Source: Clostridiales bacterium
Lineage (GTDB): Bacteria; Bacillota; Clostridia; Christensenellales; Aristaeellaceae
DNA length: 64,000 nt
Assembly: GCA_015056245.1 (NCBI GenBank)
Contig: SVGQ01000001.1
Location: forward strand, 62,001 to 126,000
Direction of reading: 5' to 3'
In this document: positions 19,118-28,999 of the stretch, piece after piece
Layout of the letters: each line of letters starts with the position of its first letter
How positions within the stretch are numbered: the stretch's first letter is position 1
Translations under genes and position numbers: made by a program
Notes under the pieces: generated by a model
What the model saw: the letters and a program-made list of their open reading frames with translations, nothing else
The model's database searches: none
Told to the model about the DNA's origin: nothing

Positions 19118-19879
19118 ATGAGACTGGATAAGTATCTGTCCCAGAGTGGAGAATATTCCCGCAGCGAAGCTGGAAAACTGATCCGTTCTGGCGCTGTACG
19201 GGTCAATGGAGAGCCGGTTCGCAAGCCGGATACTCAAATCGGCCCTGATGCACAGGTTGTGCTGGCAGGTGAAGTGATTGGTGATAATAGCCTGCAATAT
19301 TACCTGCTGCACAAACCTGCAGGCGTGCTCACTGCCGCCCGGGACAGCCGGGCACAGACGGTAATGGATCTGGTGCCGGAGAATCTGCGGAAACGAAAAG
19401 TGCAGCCGGTAGGCCGTCTGGACAAGGATACCACTGGTCTGCTTCTGTTAACCAATGACGGCGAACTGGCTCACTTTTTGCTGAGCCCGAACCGGCACGT
19501 ATGGAAGCAGTATCGGGCCACAGTGACCGGGCAGCTGACTTGTGCGGACGCAGAGGCCTTCGCCAACGGATTGCCCTTGTCGGATTTTGTTACCAAGCCT
19601 GCCAAGCTGACCATCGTAAGCAGCACGCCGGAAGAGAGCGTCGGCTTGGTTGAGGTGCGGGAAGGCAAGTTTCATCAGGTGAAGCGCATGTTCGCCGCCA
19701 CAGGTCACGAGGTAACGGCGCTGCACCGGCACCGTTTCGGCCCGCTGACCCTGCCGGATGACTTACCGGTTGGTCAATGCCGTCCCCTGACAGAGGATGA
19801 GATTCAGGCGCTGCGTCAGAGTGTGCAGACCCGGAAAACGGATGGTACAGAAACTGGGCTGTCCGAAGGGAAAGGATAG
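19118..19879 (+). CDS. RsuA/RluB-family rRNA pseudouridine synthase
   Basis: S4 domain MRLDKYLSQSGEYSRSEAGKLIRSGAVRVNG; PVGRLDKDTTGLLLLTNDGELAH. Confidence 0.93.
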   Translation: MRLDKYLSQSGEYSRSEAGKLIRSGAVRVNGEPVRKPDTQIGPDAQVVLAGEVIGDNSLQYYLLHKPAGVLTAARDSRAQTVMDLVPENLRKRKVQPVGRLDKDTTGLLLLTNDGELAHFLLSPNRHVWKQYRATVTGQLTCADAEAFANGLPLSDFVTKPAKLTIVSSTPEESVGLVEVREGKFHQVKRMFAATGHEVTALHRHRFGPLTLPDDLPVGQCRPLTEDEIQALRQSVQTRKTDGTETGLSEGKG

Positions 19880-19883
19880 AAAA

Positions 19884-20501
19884 ATGGCTGACCATTATTA
19901 TACAGCACAACCCGAAAGCAAACATAAATATGGTTTGGTTACGTATACCTACCGCGAGGAGGCACTCCGCTTTGAAACGGACAGCGGGGTGTTTTCGCGC
20001 ACAGAGATCGATAAAGGAACCGATATCCTGCTCAGAGCGCTGCCGGAGTCGGTCAGCGGCGATGTGCTGGATATGGGCTGCGGATATGGTGTGATCGGTG
20101 TATCGGTTGGCAAGCATTGGCCCGGCACCTGTATCACCATGGCAGATGTGAATGAGCGGGCTTGCGGGCTGAGTCAGCAAAACGCCCAAAAGAACGGCGT
20201 TGCGGCACAGGTGATCGTATCGGACGGATACGAAAAAGTGCTGGGAAACCGGTATGATCTGATCTTACAGAATCCTCCCATCCGGGCAGGGAAAGCAGTC
20301 ATCTATCAGATGTTCGCGGACGCTGCCAACTGCCTGAAGGAAGGCGGTCAGCTGTGGTTGGTCATTCGCAAGCAGCAGGGCGCCCCTTCGGCCCTTACCT
20401 ATCTGCGCACCCTCTATGAGCAGGCGGAAGTGGTGGAAAAGGAAGCCGGTTATTGGATCATTTGCTGCCAGCAGCCTTTGGAGCAGGAGGAACACCAATG
20501 A
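19884..20501 (+). CDS. RsmC-like class I SAM methyltransferase
   Basis: VLDMGCGYGVIGV and DLILQNPPIRAGK. Confidence 0.88.
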   Translation: MADHYYTAQPESKHKYGLVTYTYREEALRFETDSGVFSRTEIDKGTDILLRALPESVSGDVLDMGCGYGVIGVSVGKHWPGTCITMADVNERACGLSQQNAQKNGVAAQVIVSDGYEKVLGNRYDLILQNPPIRAGKAVIYQMFADAANCLKEGGQLWLVIRKQQGAPSALTYLRTLYEQAEVVEKEAGYWIICCQQPLEQEEHQ

Positions 20502-21679
20502 GAACCTACGACAAAGCCTTTTTTGATCAGGGGATCGATCGCCGGAATACCGCATGCGAAAAGTGGGACGGCATAGCCAGCAGAATGGGGGCGGACATGC
20601 TGCCTGTATGGGTGGCGGATATGGATTTCCCTTGTGCTGACGAAATCATGGAAGCTGTTCAGAAGCGGGCGCAGCATCCTGTATTTGGGTATACCAGTTA
20701 TGAAAAAGAATGCGCCGAAGCCCTGCTGGGCTTTATGGAACGCCGTCACGGTCTGACGCTGCCGCTGGAAGCCCATGCCATGCTGCCCTGCGTGATCACG
20801 GGTTTGAAAACAGCGGTTCTGTCGCTGACCCAGCCCGGGGATGGCATTATCATTCAACCGCCGGTGTATGGACCGTTCTACAGCAGTGTTCGGGAAAATG
20901 GTCGCAAATTATGCGAATGTCCCTTGCTGCGGGATGAACGCGGCTACTATACCATGGATCTGGCAGCGGTGGAGGATGCGCTCAAGGATGGAGCCAAAAT
21001 GATGATCCTCTGCAACCCACACAATCCTGTGGGACGCGCATGGACGACAGAAGAATTAACGGCCTTATGGCTACTGCTCCAGCAGTATGACTGCATGCTG
21101 ATCTCTGATGAGATCCATATGGATTTTGTGCTGGGAGAAAAGCCTTTTGTTTCGATTTTGTCCATTGCTACCGGCGATGGCGACAGGGTAGCGGCTCTCA
21201 CCAGTGCCAGCAAAACTTTTAATCTGGCAGGTTTACAGCAGGCTGCGATCCTGTGCCGTAACCAGGAAATCCTTGCAGCCATGAAGAAGCAAATGAGCGC
21301 TGCCGGAGTGACACAGGGCAACATTTTTGCCATGGTGGCCTGCGAAGCAGCGCATCGCCATGGAGATGCATGGTTGGATGGGCTTAAGGACTATCTGCGT
21401 CAGGCAGTCAGCATTGTCCGGGAAGAATTGGCAACGCGCCTTCCCAAGGCTGTTTTCATGCCCATGGAGGCTACTTATCTGGGCTGGATCGATTTGCGGG
21501 CTTATGGGTTTTCCCATGAGGAGCTGATCCGCCGTACTCAGGAGAGCGGCGTATTCTTCTCCGAAGGCCGATTCTTTGGTCAGGAAGCAGGCGCAGGTTT
21601 TCTGCGCATCAATGTGGCTTGCCCGCACAGCTATACCCGGGAGGCCATCAAGCGGCTGGAAGCAGCCATGAAAGCATAA
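20498..21679 (+). CDS. MalY/PatB-type PLP-dependent C-S lyase/aminotransferase
   Basis: WVADMDFPCADEI, LCNPHNPVGRAW, SASKTFNLAGLQ. Confidence 0.9.
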   Translation: MRTYDKAFFDQGIDRRNTACEKWDGIASRMGADMLPVWVADMDFPCADEIMEAVQKRAQHPVFGYTSYEKECAEALLGFMERRHGLTLPLEAHAMLPCVITGLKTAVLSLTQPGDGIIIQPPVYGPFYSSVRENGRKLCECPLLRDERGYYTMDLAAVEDALKDGAKMMILCNPHNPVGRAWTTEELTALWLLLQQYDCMLISDEIHMDFVLGEKPFVSILSIATGDGDRVAALTSASKTFNLAGLQQAAILCRNQEILAAMKKQMSAAGVTQGNIFAMVACEAAHRHGDAWLDGLKDYLRQAVSIVREELATRLPKAVFMPMEATYLGWIDLRAYGFSHEELIRRTQESGVFFSEGRFFGQEAGAGFLRINVACPHSYTREAIKRLEAAMKA

Positions 21680-21694
21680 TGGAGGAACAATCAA

Positions 21695-23065
21695 ATGGAT
21701 ATCAACAGCATCATTGACACCATGCGGGATGATCTGGTGGATACACTCAAACGTTGGATCGCTGTTCCCAGCGTGAAGGAGGCTGCACAGCCCGGCGCGC
21801 CCTTTGGCGAGGAAGTGAAGCGCATGCTGCACATGGCGCTGGAAGACGGCGCAGCCATGGGCTTTGAGACCCGCAACATCGACGAATACGCAGGCGACCT
21901 GCGCATGGGTCCCATCGGTGTTGATCCGTTGGGCATTCTGGCCCATCTGGATGTGGTGCCTGCCGGTGACGGCTGGCAAACCCCGCCTTTTGAGCCTACG
22001 CAGGTGGGGGACCGGATCTATGGTCGCGGCACTTCTGATGATAAAGGCCCTGCGATTGCTGCTCTCTTTGCCATGAAGGCCATCCAGGAAGCCGGTATTC
22101 CCCTCAAGCGGGAAGTACGCCTCATCCTTGGCTGTGACGAGGAAAGCGGCTGGGAGGATATGCGGTATTATTGCAGCCACTGCGATATGCCCAAAACGGG
22201 TTTCAGCCCGGATGCCAGTTTCCCTGTCATCAACACGGAAAAGGGCATGCTGCATCTGAGCCTGCGCGCATCCTATTGCGCAGAGGGTTTGGAGGTAAAG
22301 GAAATCAACGTGGGTGAACGGTGCAATGTCATTCCCGGCAATGCCACTGCCCTCATCGGCGGCACGGAGGATGAATGCGAAAAGATCAACCGTCTGGCTG
22401 AGGATATGCTGGTACAGGTGGAAGCGGAGTACCTGGGGGAACACACCATTAAGCTGATTTCCACCGGCATTCCCGGTCACGCTGCCTATCCTGAAGCTGC
22501 CAGAAATGCACTGGGCCAGCTGCTCATCATGCTGCGGGCTCTGGGTGTTTCCGGTGCGTTGAAAACGTTGGCTGATGTGGTGGGCATGGAGTCCGATGGC
22601 TGCGGCTTGGGCATCCGTTGCAGCGATGAAACCAGCGGCGGCCTTACCTGCAATCTGGGCATCCTGCGCTATGCCCCTGAAACCGGCCTGTATGCCACAC
22701 TGGATATCCGTTACCCCATTCTGTGTAAGTGGGAAGCTTTGTTGGCTGCTGCCACTGCCGCACTGGGCAAGAAGATTCAGGTGACCGTGGACGAGCAGAA
22801 GGATCCCCATCATGTGGCTCCCAGCAGTGAACTGGTGACGGCTTTGCTGGATGCCTATCACGAAGTGACAGGCCGTCCCAAGGAGTGTATCGCCACTGGC
22901 GGCGGTACCTATGCCCGCTGTCTGGAAGAGGGCGTGGCCTTTGGCAGCGCTTTCCCGGAGGATGAAGAACTGGCCCATCAGGCAGGCGAGTATGCCAGCA
23001 TTGATGGCCTGATGCAGAATGTGCAGATTTTCGCCCGGGCGATTGAACTGCTGGCGGGGGAATAA
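21695..23065 (+). CDS. Sapep/PepV-like M20 Mn2+-dependent dipeptidase
   Basis: GILAHLDVVPAGDGW, YGRGTSDDKGPAIAALFAMK, GCDEESGWEDMRYY. Confidence 0.9.
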   Translation: MDINSIIDTMRDDLVDTLKRWIAVPSVKEAAQPGAPFGEEVKRMLHMALEDGAAMGFETRNIDEYAGDLRMGPIGVDPLGILAHLDVVPAGDGWQTPPFEPTQVGDRIYGRGTSDDKGPAIAALFAMKAIQEAGIPLKREVRLILGCDEESGWEDMRYYCSHCDMPKTGFSPDASFPVINTEKGMLHLSLRASYCAEGLEVKEINVGERCNVIPGNATALIGGTEDECEKINRLAEDMLVQVEAEYLGEHTIKLISTGIPGHAAYPEAARNALGQLLIMLRALGVSGALKTLADVVGMESDGCGLGIRCSDETSGGLTCNLGILRYAPETGLYATLDIRYPILCKWEALLAAATAALGKKIQVTVDEQKDPHHVAPSSELVTALLDAYHEVTGRPKECIATGGGTYARCLEEGVAFGSAFPEDEELAHQAGEYASIDGLMQNVQIFARAIELLAGE

Positions 23066-23067
23066 AC

Positions 23068-23205
23068 GACAAAGCGCGGGGTGCAGGGGGATCATCCCCC
23101 TGCCGAGGTGTGGGGCAGAGCCCTACGAAACTGCACCGAAGCGCAAAACCCCGCAAGCGCAGCGAGCGCTGAAGGCGCAAGATGCGCGGCTGTCATTTGA
23201 ATGAA
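23068..23205 (+). repeat. Degenerate full-length relative of the 163-bp hairpin-array element, without recognisable TIRs
   Basis: Aligns module by module with 4134-4250: GGTGCAGG[GGGA]TCA[TCCC]CCTGCCG, GGGGCAGAGCCC, CAGCGAGCGCTGAAGGCGCAAGATGCGCGGCT. Confidence 0.7.
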
Positions 23206-23285
23206 TTTGCTTGCTGTCGAATTTTTACAATACAAATTGATGGCTGCCTGTTACGATAGGCACACCAATAAATGGAGTGGTTGTA

Positions 23286-23690
23286 GTGAGCAGATTCAAC
23301 GAAAAAGGATATTATGTAAAAGAAAACGCCCCCATCTATTGTACCAATGATATGGATGCTACTGCAAAATGGTTCGAGGATGTTCTGGGTTGGTACAGTC
23401 AGATTGTGGCATGGGATGCGGAAGGTAAAGGAAGCTATGGGGTTGTTTTTGACATGCTTCCGGAAGTCGAGCATACCCATCTGGCTCCTTTCACAGGTTT
23501 TCAGCTTTTTAAGGGAACCCCTGTACCGCATTTGATCTCCTTTATGCAGGTAAGCGATGTTGAGAAGATGCATCAATGGATTGTATCCAAAGGCTGGAAA
23601 CAGGTAACGGAGATGGTAATGGAACCTTGGAGCAGAAAAACGTTTGTACTGACAACCATCGACGGATATACCATCAAAGTATTCGGGTAA
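23286..23690 (+). CDS. VOC/glyoxalase-like protein
   Basis: NAPIYCTNDMDATAKWFEDVLGW fold pattern; start codon uncertain (23277 or 23286). Confidence 0.7.
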   Translation: MSRFNEKGYYVKENAPIYCTNDMDATAKWFEDVLGWYSQIVAWDAEGKGSYGVVFDMLPEVEHTHLAPFTGFQLFKGTPVPHLISFMQVSDVEKMHQWIVSKGWKQVTEMVMEPWSRKTFVLTTIDGYTIKVFG

Positions 23691-23719
23691 GACCGGTACT
23701 GTTTGGCGGAGGGGAGAAA

Positions 23720-24325
23720 ATGCGTCTACTGATCATTCGGCATGGCGAATCGGAAGCAGATCTGTTGGATGTCCATGAGGGTCGTGCTGATTTTGCATTG
23801 ACAGCGAAGGGCCATCAGCAGGCAGAGGCTCTGGCACGTTTTGTGAAGGAACGATACATTCTCTCAGCCATCTATGCAAGTCCGTTGCAACGAGCTGTGC
23901 AAACGGCATGCCATTTGTCTGAAATTGCAGGTGTTACGGTAACAACCGATGATCGGCTGATGGAGTTCAACAATGGCCTGATTGCCGGGATGAATCGTCA
24001 AGAGGCCTTGAAAAAGTATCCTCCTGTCAAGGATCTGCCAGTTCATGCGGCAGTTTATGAACAGGAGTCGCGGCTGCACTTCCGCTGTCGTGCGGAGGAA
24101 GTGCTTTCTGAAATCATTTCCAATTCAGGCGAGGATGAGACTGTTGCCGTTGTATCCCACGGCGGCACGATCAACCAACTGTACAGCGCTTATCTCCGCT
24201 TGCCGATCGATTGCGGCACAGTGTTTCTGACGGGGGATACCGGCATTCACGAATGGTTGATCCGGGATGGAAAAAGAATCATCGTCGGTTCTAATTCTCT
24301 GGCCCATCTTTCATCAGAAAATTGA
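23720..24325 (+). CDS. Histidine phosphatase (phosphoglycerate mutase-like)
   Basis: MRLLIIRHGESEADLL; YASPLQRAVQTA; VVSHGGTIN. Confidence 0.92.
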   Translation: MRLLIIRHGESEADLLDVHEGRADFALTAKGHQQAEALARFVKERYILSAIYASPLQRAVQTACHLSEIAGVTVTTDDRLMEFNNGLIAGMNRQEALKKYPPVKDLPVHAAVYEQESRLHFRCRAEEVLSEIISNSGEDETVAVVSHGGTINQLYSAYLRLPIDCGTVFLTGDTGIHEWLIRDGKRIIVGSNSLAHLSSEN

Positions 24326-24329
24326 CACA

Positions 24330-24376
24330 AAAACGAACCGCCCATTGCTCTTCAAAAGCAATGGGCGGTTCGTTTG
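24330..24376. terminator. Bidirectional intrinsic terminator between convergent genes
   Basis: AAACGAACCGCCCATTGCT / AGCAATGGGCGGTTCGTTT. Confidence 0.85.
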
Positions 24377-24394
24377 TATGTTTGTCAAATTTCG

Positions 24395-26059
24395 TCAAAT
24401 CTCCATAATGATCGGCAGGATCATGGGATTGCGCTTGATTTGATCGAAGATGTAGCGGTGCAGCTCATCCTTGATGCGGTTCTTCATGTTCTGCCACTCA
24501 CTGCCATCGATGCGGCCGTAGCTGGCAATGATGCTGCGGGCCAATTCGCGGCTGTTTTCAATGATGTCCTCGTTCTCACGCACATACACGAAACCGCGGC
24601 TGATCAGGTCGGGGCCGGATACCAAGGTGCCGCTGTCCCGATCGATGGCCATGACCACGATGATCAAGCCGTCCTGACTGAGATGTTTACGGTCGCGGAG
24701 CACCACGTTACCCACATCGCCGATACCAAGGCCGTCCACCAGCACGCCGCCGGTGGGCACCGAGCCGGTGATGTCGAGGAAGTCGTCGCTCATCTCGATC
24801 ACCTGACCGATTTCCGGAATGATGATGTTCTGGCTGGGGGTGCCCAGCGATTCCGCCAGTTCGGCGTGCTGCCACAGCTTGGCGTACTCGCCGTGAATGG
24901 GGATAAAGTAGCGGGGCTTGCACAGCACGTGCAGCAGCTTGATCTCTTCCTCGCAGGCGTGGCCGGAAACGTGTACTTCGCCCAACTGACCATACATCAC
25001 GTTGGCGCCGCAGCGGTACAGCTGGTTGATAACGCGGGCTACCGGCTTTTCGTTGCCGGGGATGGGATGGGCAGAGATAATGACCATATCGGTAGGACGG
25101 ATCTGCAGCTTGCGGTGTTCACCGTATGCCATGCGGGTGAGGCCAGCCATGGCTTCACCCTGACTGCCGGTGGTTACCACCAGCACTTCCTCGTCGGGAT
25201 AGCTGTCGATATCGTCCACATCGATGATGTTTTCTTCGGGGATTTTCAGCTCACCGATGGACATGGCAACGCGGGTCACGTTCACCATACTGCGGCCTAC
25301 AAAGCAAACTTTGCGTCCGAAGAGCTGAGCAGAATCCACCACCATCTGCACGCGGTGGATGTTGGAGGCAAACATGGCTACGATCACGCGGCCTTTGGCT
25401 TGCTGGAACATGTCGATGAAGGTTTGACCGATCTTGGTTTCGGACATGGTGTGGCCTTTGCGCTCCACGTTGGTGCTTTCGCACAGGAAAGCCAGCACGC
25501 CGTCGTTGCCCAACATGGCAAAGCTGGCAAGATCAGCTACTTCGCCGTCAATGGGGGTGAAGTCAATCTTGAAGTCGCCGCTGAACACAATGGTGCCCGC
25601 CGGACAGGTGATGGCAATGGCTACCGCGCCGGCGATGGAATGGTTCACATGGATGAACTTCACATGGAAACAGCCCAGATCCAGCTCGTCCCGGGGTTTG
25701 ACCACGTTCAGGGGAATGCCGGCAACCCGGTGTTCCTTCAGCTTCAGATCCACCAGCGCCAGCGTCAGCTTGGTGCCGTACAGAGGCATGGGCACCTGCC
25801 GCAGCACATAGGGTGTTGCACCGATGTGGTCTTCATGACCATGGGTCAGCAAAAGACCCCGGATGCGATGCCGGTTCTTGATCAGATAGGTCACATCGGG
25901 AATGACCAGATCAACGCCCAGCATGTCTTCCTTGGGGAAGATGGAACCGCAGTCCACCACAAGCATGTCATCGCCGTATTCCACAACGGTGATGTTTTTA
26001 CCAAATTCATCAACGCCGCCAAGAGGGATAATTTTGAGTCTCTGTTCGGTATCTGCCAT
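24395..26059 (-). CDS. rnj: Ribonuclease J
   Basis: GGVDEFGKNITVVEYGDDMLVVDCG; LLTHGHEDHIGATPYVL; TTGSQGEAMAGLTRMA. Confidence 0.95.
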   Translation of the reverse strand: MADTEQRLKIIPLGGVDEFGKNITVVEYGDDMLVVDCGSIFPKEDMLGVDLVIPDVTYLIKNRHRIRGLLLTHGHEDHIGATPYVLRQVPMPLYGTKLTLALVDLKLKEHRVAGIPLNVVKPRDELDLGCFHVKFIHVNHSIAGAVAIAITCPAGTIVFSGDFKIDFTPIDGEVADLASFAMLGNDGVLAFLCESTNVERKGHTMSETKIGQTFIDMFQQAKGRVIVAMFASNIHRVQMVVDSAQLFGRKVCFVGRSMVNVTRVAMSIGELKIPEENIIDVDDIDSYPDEEVLVVTTGSQGEAMAGLTRMAYGEHRKLQIRPTDMVIISAHPIPGNEKPVARVINQLYRCGANVMYGQLGEVHVSGHACEEEIKLLHVLCKPRYFIPIHGEYAKLWQHAELAESLGTPSQNIIIPEIGQVIEMSDDFLDITGSVPTGGVLVDGLGIGDVGNVVLRDRKHLSQDGLIIVVMAIDRDSGTLVSGPDLISRGFVYVRENEDIIENSRELARSIIASYGRIDGSEWQNMKNRIKDELHRYIFDQIKRNPMILPIIMEI

Positions 26060-26420
26060 TTGGGACCTCCTTCAGCGCGGGGTGCGCGAGCAATCGTAAA
26101 AGAAATAAACAAAGATAAGCATACAACAGCATATGCAAACAGCTGCTTATGCGTACGTTTCGTTCATTAGATTATCGATGGTTGTGCAAACGTTCCCATC
26201 TAACAACAATAGTATAACACAAGCGGAGAATTTTGAACAGGGGAGAAATGGAGTTTTTTTGGCGTATTTATGCAAAAAGCCACCCTTTGACAGCCTGCTT
26301 CAGGCAGGACTTTGGCAAGGGATGTGAAATGCGTGTGGATGCTCCGAAGTTCTTTCAAACAAAAACTGCTGCGCCGTTGAGCGCAGCAGCAGGCATGACA
26401 AATATCGAATGAGGAGATGC

Positions 26421-27899
26421 TTATTGAGATTTCAGCGTGATGTTTTTGTCGGTATAGAAGGTTACAAAGCCTACGTTCGTCCAGAAAGTGGGATCCCAGT
26501 GGATGCCCGGGGAACCCAGCAGAGGGCTTTGCAGATCGAGGGAGGAGACCACTTCAGTTTCTTCAGTGGTCTGCAGCGTGTCTACCAGATCATCGTAGCT
26601 TTGGGCGTAGCGTTTGGAGTGCCCCTGCACCAGATGGATCGCGGCTTTCAGGGGAGCGTATTCGCTGGTGACACGGAAGGGGGAAAGCGTCAGTGTGGTT
26701 TCAAAAACAGCAGCGAAGATCAGCGCAAAAGCCAGAACAAAAGCGATGGTCTTGTTCAGGCTGAACAGGTCGCCTTTCTGATAGACAGCGGACAGCCCCT
26801 GCGCGATCCAGACAACCAGCAGCGCTTCGTTAATGAACAGGAGTACAGTAAAGTGCAGAAACACCATGTTGTCGTGGCGGTCAAGGATGGGATAGGAGGA
26901 AAAGATCAACGGAAAGAAGGCGGCAGCAAGCACGCAGACTGAGCCAACGGGAACAAGGAACCAGTACTTGGGCAGCTTGGGAACATACTGGCTCAAACGC
27001 GCGAAGACGGGCAGCAGCAGGATGCCAAAGAAATAATACCGGCCTTCATGAGTGCAGGTCTGAATGGCATTGAGGAATGAATTCACAAAAGATTCGAACA
27101 GAGGCAGTCTTTCGCCCACCACCGCCTGACGGTTAGCGTTTCCGGGAGCCAAAATCGCGACCATGTAGCCGATCAGCAAAAATAGGAACGGAAGCAGAAA
27201 ACGCAGGGATTTTTTTCGGGCAATGATATAAATGGCAAGAAAACCATACACCACAATGGACAGGGTAGGGGTCATCCAGTTGGCGCCGCCCAGAAGGAAG
27301 AAACCAATGCAGCTGAAGAAAAGGCCGATGCAGTTCTTGAAGGTCGCAGGCCGGTTGGCGGCAACCGCCTGAAAGAGGCAGGCAAAGAGCAGCAGGCTCA
27401 GCGCAAAGTAAAAAGTATAGTTGACAGCGCCGCTGTACCAGTAAATGCCGCCGGAAATATCAGGCATGGTCGTAATCAGCGCAATACTGAGCAATGCGGC
27501 GATCAGATGGATATAGGCACGGGGAATACCGGCGTTGATGATCCACAGGCATTTAGCAGCCTTATAGCTGGCGAAAATCATCAGGGCGATCACCAGAACA
27601 GGGTGAATAAAGCCGTAGGTATAGTTGAAGATATAGGGGGCGAATACGGACAGGAACATGGAGGAAAAAATGCCGTTGCGCGCATGCCAGATGCTGATGG
27701 TTTCTTTGATGGATGCGACAAAGGCCTGCCAGAACGAGCCGGTTTCCCGGTAAGTTACCGTAGGGGCGTACGGCTGGACAAGATCGTCTGCAATGGGGCG
27801 GTTATAGATGGATGTGATCAGCAGCGGAAGGATCAGAATGATCAATGCTGTAATGGCAAGGATCGATAATGTCTGGACAGAAATCGTACGCTTTTTCAT
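26421..27899 (-). CDS. DUF6056-like polytopic membrane protein
   Basis: Many TM segments; N-terminal ITSIYNRPIADDL pattern typical of this family. Confidence 0.7.
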   Translation of the reverse strand: MKKRTISVQTLSILAITALIILILPLLITSIYNRPIADDLVQPYAPTVTYRETGSFWQAFVASIKETISIWHARNGIFSSMFLSVFAPYIFNYTYGFIHPVLVIALMIFASYKAAKCLWIINAGIPRAYIHLIAALLSIALITTMPDISGGIYWYSGAVNYTFYFALSLLLFACLFQAVAANRPATFKNCIGLFFSCIGFFLLGGANWMTPTLSIVVYGFLAIYIIARKKSLRFLLPFLFLLIGYMVAILAPGNANRQAVVGERLPLFESFVNSFLNAIQTCTHEGRYYFFGILLLPVFARLSQYVPKLPKYWFLVPVGSVCVLAAAFFPLIFSSYPILDRHDNMVFLHFTVLLFINEALLVVWIAQGLSAVYQKGDLFSLNKTIAFVLAFALIFAAVFETTLTLSPFRVTSEYAPLKAAIHLVQGHSKRYAQSYDDLVDTLQTTEETEVVSSLDLQSPLLGSPGIHWDPTFWTNVGFVTFYTDKNITLKSQ

Positions 27900-27936
27900 G
27901 GCGTAAATCCTCCTTGGTTGGGTAAGTCGGCTTTGT

Positions 27937-27951
27937 CAGTATACCATACTT
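27937..27951. repeat. Left 15-bp direct repeat flanking element copy 3
   Basis: CAGTATACCATACTT, identical to 28159-28173. Confidence 0.85.
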
Positions 27952-28158
27952 CAGCTCGTCAAAAAACTCGCCTACGGCGACTTTTTTGACGACTTTTGCA
28001 CCGTTTGCCTAGGAGCCTACGGCTCCCCGGGCGGCAAACGGTGATAGGAATCCCTTGCTACGCAAGGGTTCCGAAACCACCGTACACGCCGCTGGTTTCG
28101 GATTGGCAATCGGAGGGCTGCGGCCCTCCGATACCTCTGGGGCTTTTTCGACAGTCTG
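27952..28158 (+). mobile_element. 207-bp hairpin-array element, copy 3 (same ends, different internal cargo)
   Basis: CAGCTCGTCAAAAAA ... CTTTTTCGACAGTCTG; ends shared with the 163-bp element; exact 15-bp direct repeats abut both ends; at least five internal stem-loops. Confidence 0.8.
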
Positions 28159-28173
28159 CAGTATACCATACTT
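28159..28173. repeat. Right 15-bp direct repeat flanking element copy 3
   Basis: CAGTATACCATACTT. Confidence 0.85.
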
Positions 28174-28275
28174 TTGATTGATGTAAAACATTGCAAAAAG
28201 GAAGGCATGAATTGTAAAGGGGCATCATGTCCGGATAACATGACACCCCTTTGTTTATTTGCCAGCAAAAATGCT

Positions 28276-28716
28276 TTATTCCTGCCCGCAGCCCAGCACG
28301 CCGGTATCCGGCTTCTGATCGTACACCTGTGCAATATGCGGTATCCATTCGGGTTTGCCGCTGATCAGCCTGTCGCACAGCTTCATGCCTGCAAGGCCAG
28401 CTGCCAGACCGATCAGACTGCCGCCCATGGCCCATAGTTCGTTGCCGCCGGATAGCTGGTTGCCCAGTAACAATCCCGCCACGAAGCAAATCAGCGGGAT
28501 CACATAGGCCATCAGCGTGGCGCTGAGGAAGCGGCTATCCGGCAGCTCCACACGCACCCAGTCGCCTTCTTTGCAGTCAGCTTTCAGAGTGATGGAGCCA
28601 GTCTGACTCATGGCGTTGCAGCCACCGCATTTTTCGCAGGCATCGGGACGAATGTAAGTGATGGTAGCCATTCGGGTTTTTGGGTCGTATGCGGTCACCT
28701 GACCGAATTTGATCAT
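28276..28716 (-). CDS. SoxR-reducing system RseC-family protein
   Basis: MIKFGQVTAYDPKTRMATITYIRPDACEKCGGCNAM.. plus two C-terminal TM segments. Confidence 0.85.
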   Translation of the reverse strand: MIKFGQVTAYDPKTRMATITYIRPDACEKCGGCNAMSQTGSITLKADCKEGDWVRVELPDSRFLSATLMAYVIPLICFVAGLLLGNQLSGGNELWAMGGSLIGLAAGLAGMKLCDRLISGKPEWIPHIAQVYDQKPDTGVLGCGQE

Positions 28717-28807
28717 AGGATTCACCTCGAAAAATGTATCCGTAAAAACAATTTCAGAACAATCCGGAAAAAACTTGGGAAAATAAAGAAGCTTTCCGCT
28801 GAAAGTA

Positions 28808-28836
28808 TTGACAGACGCGTATGAGGGCGCTATAAT
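28808..28836 (+). promoter_or_regulatory. Consensus sigma-70-type promoter for rpoB
   Basis: TTGACA - 17 nt - TATAAT. Confidence 0.85.
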
Positions 28837-28999
28837 ATAGAATTGCATCAGTATCTAAACTGCTCATTCTATGCCGGTGCTCGCAGGTATTGTACATGCC
28901 TTTGCGAAAAAATGCAACAGGAAATTCCTGCTGCCTTGCAAACCGGTGTGAATTCTATGTTTTGGTCAGGTGCGAGGAACATAAGGGGTGATGGCATTT

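Noticed and set aside
23204-23236. CTGTCGAATTTTT near the 23.1-kb array as a surviving terminal repeat
   Set aside because: Orientation is opposite to that expected for the right end, the match is short, and there is no paired left end or direct repeat.
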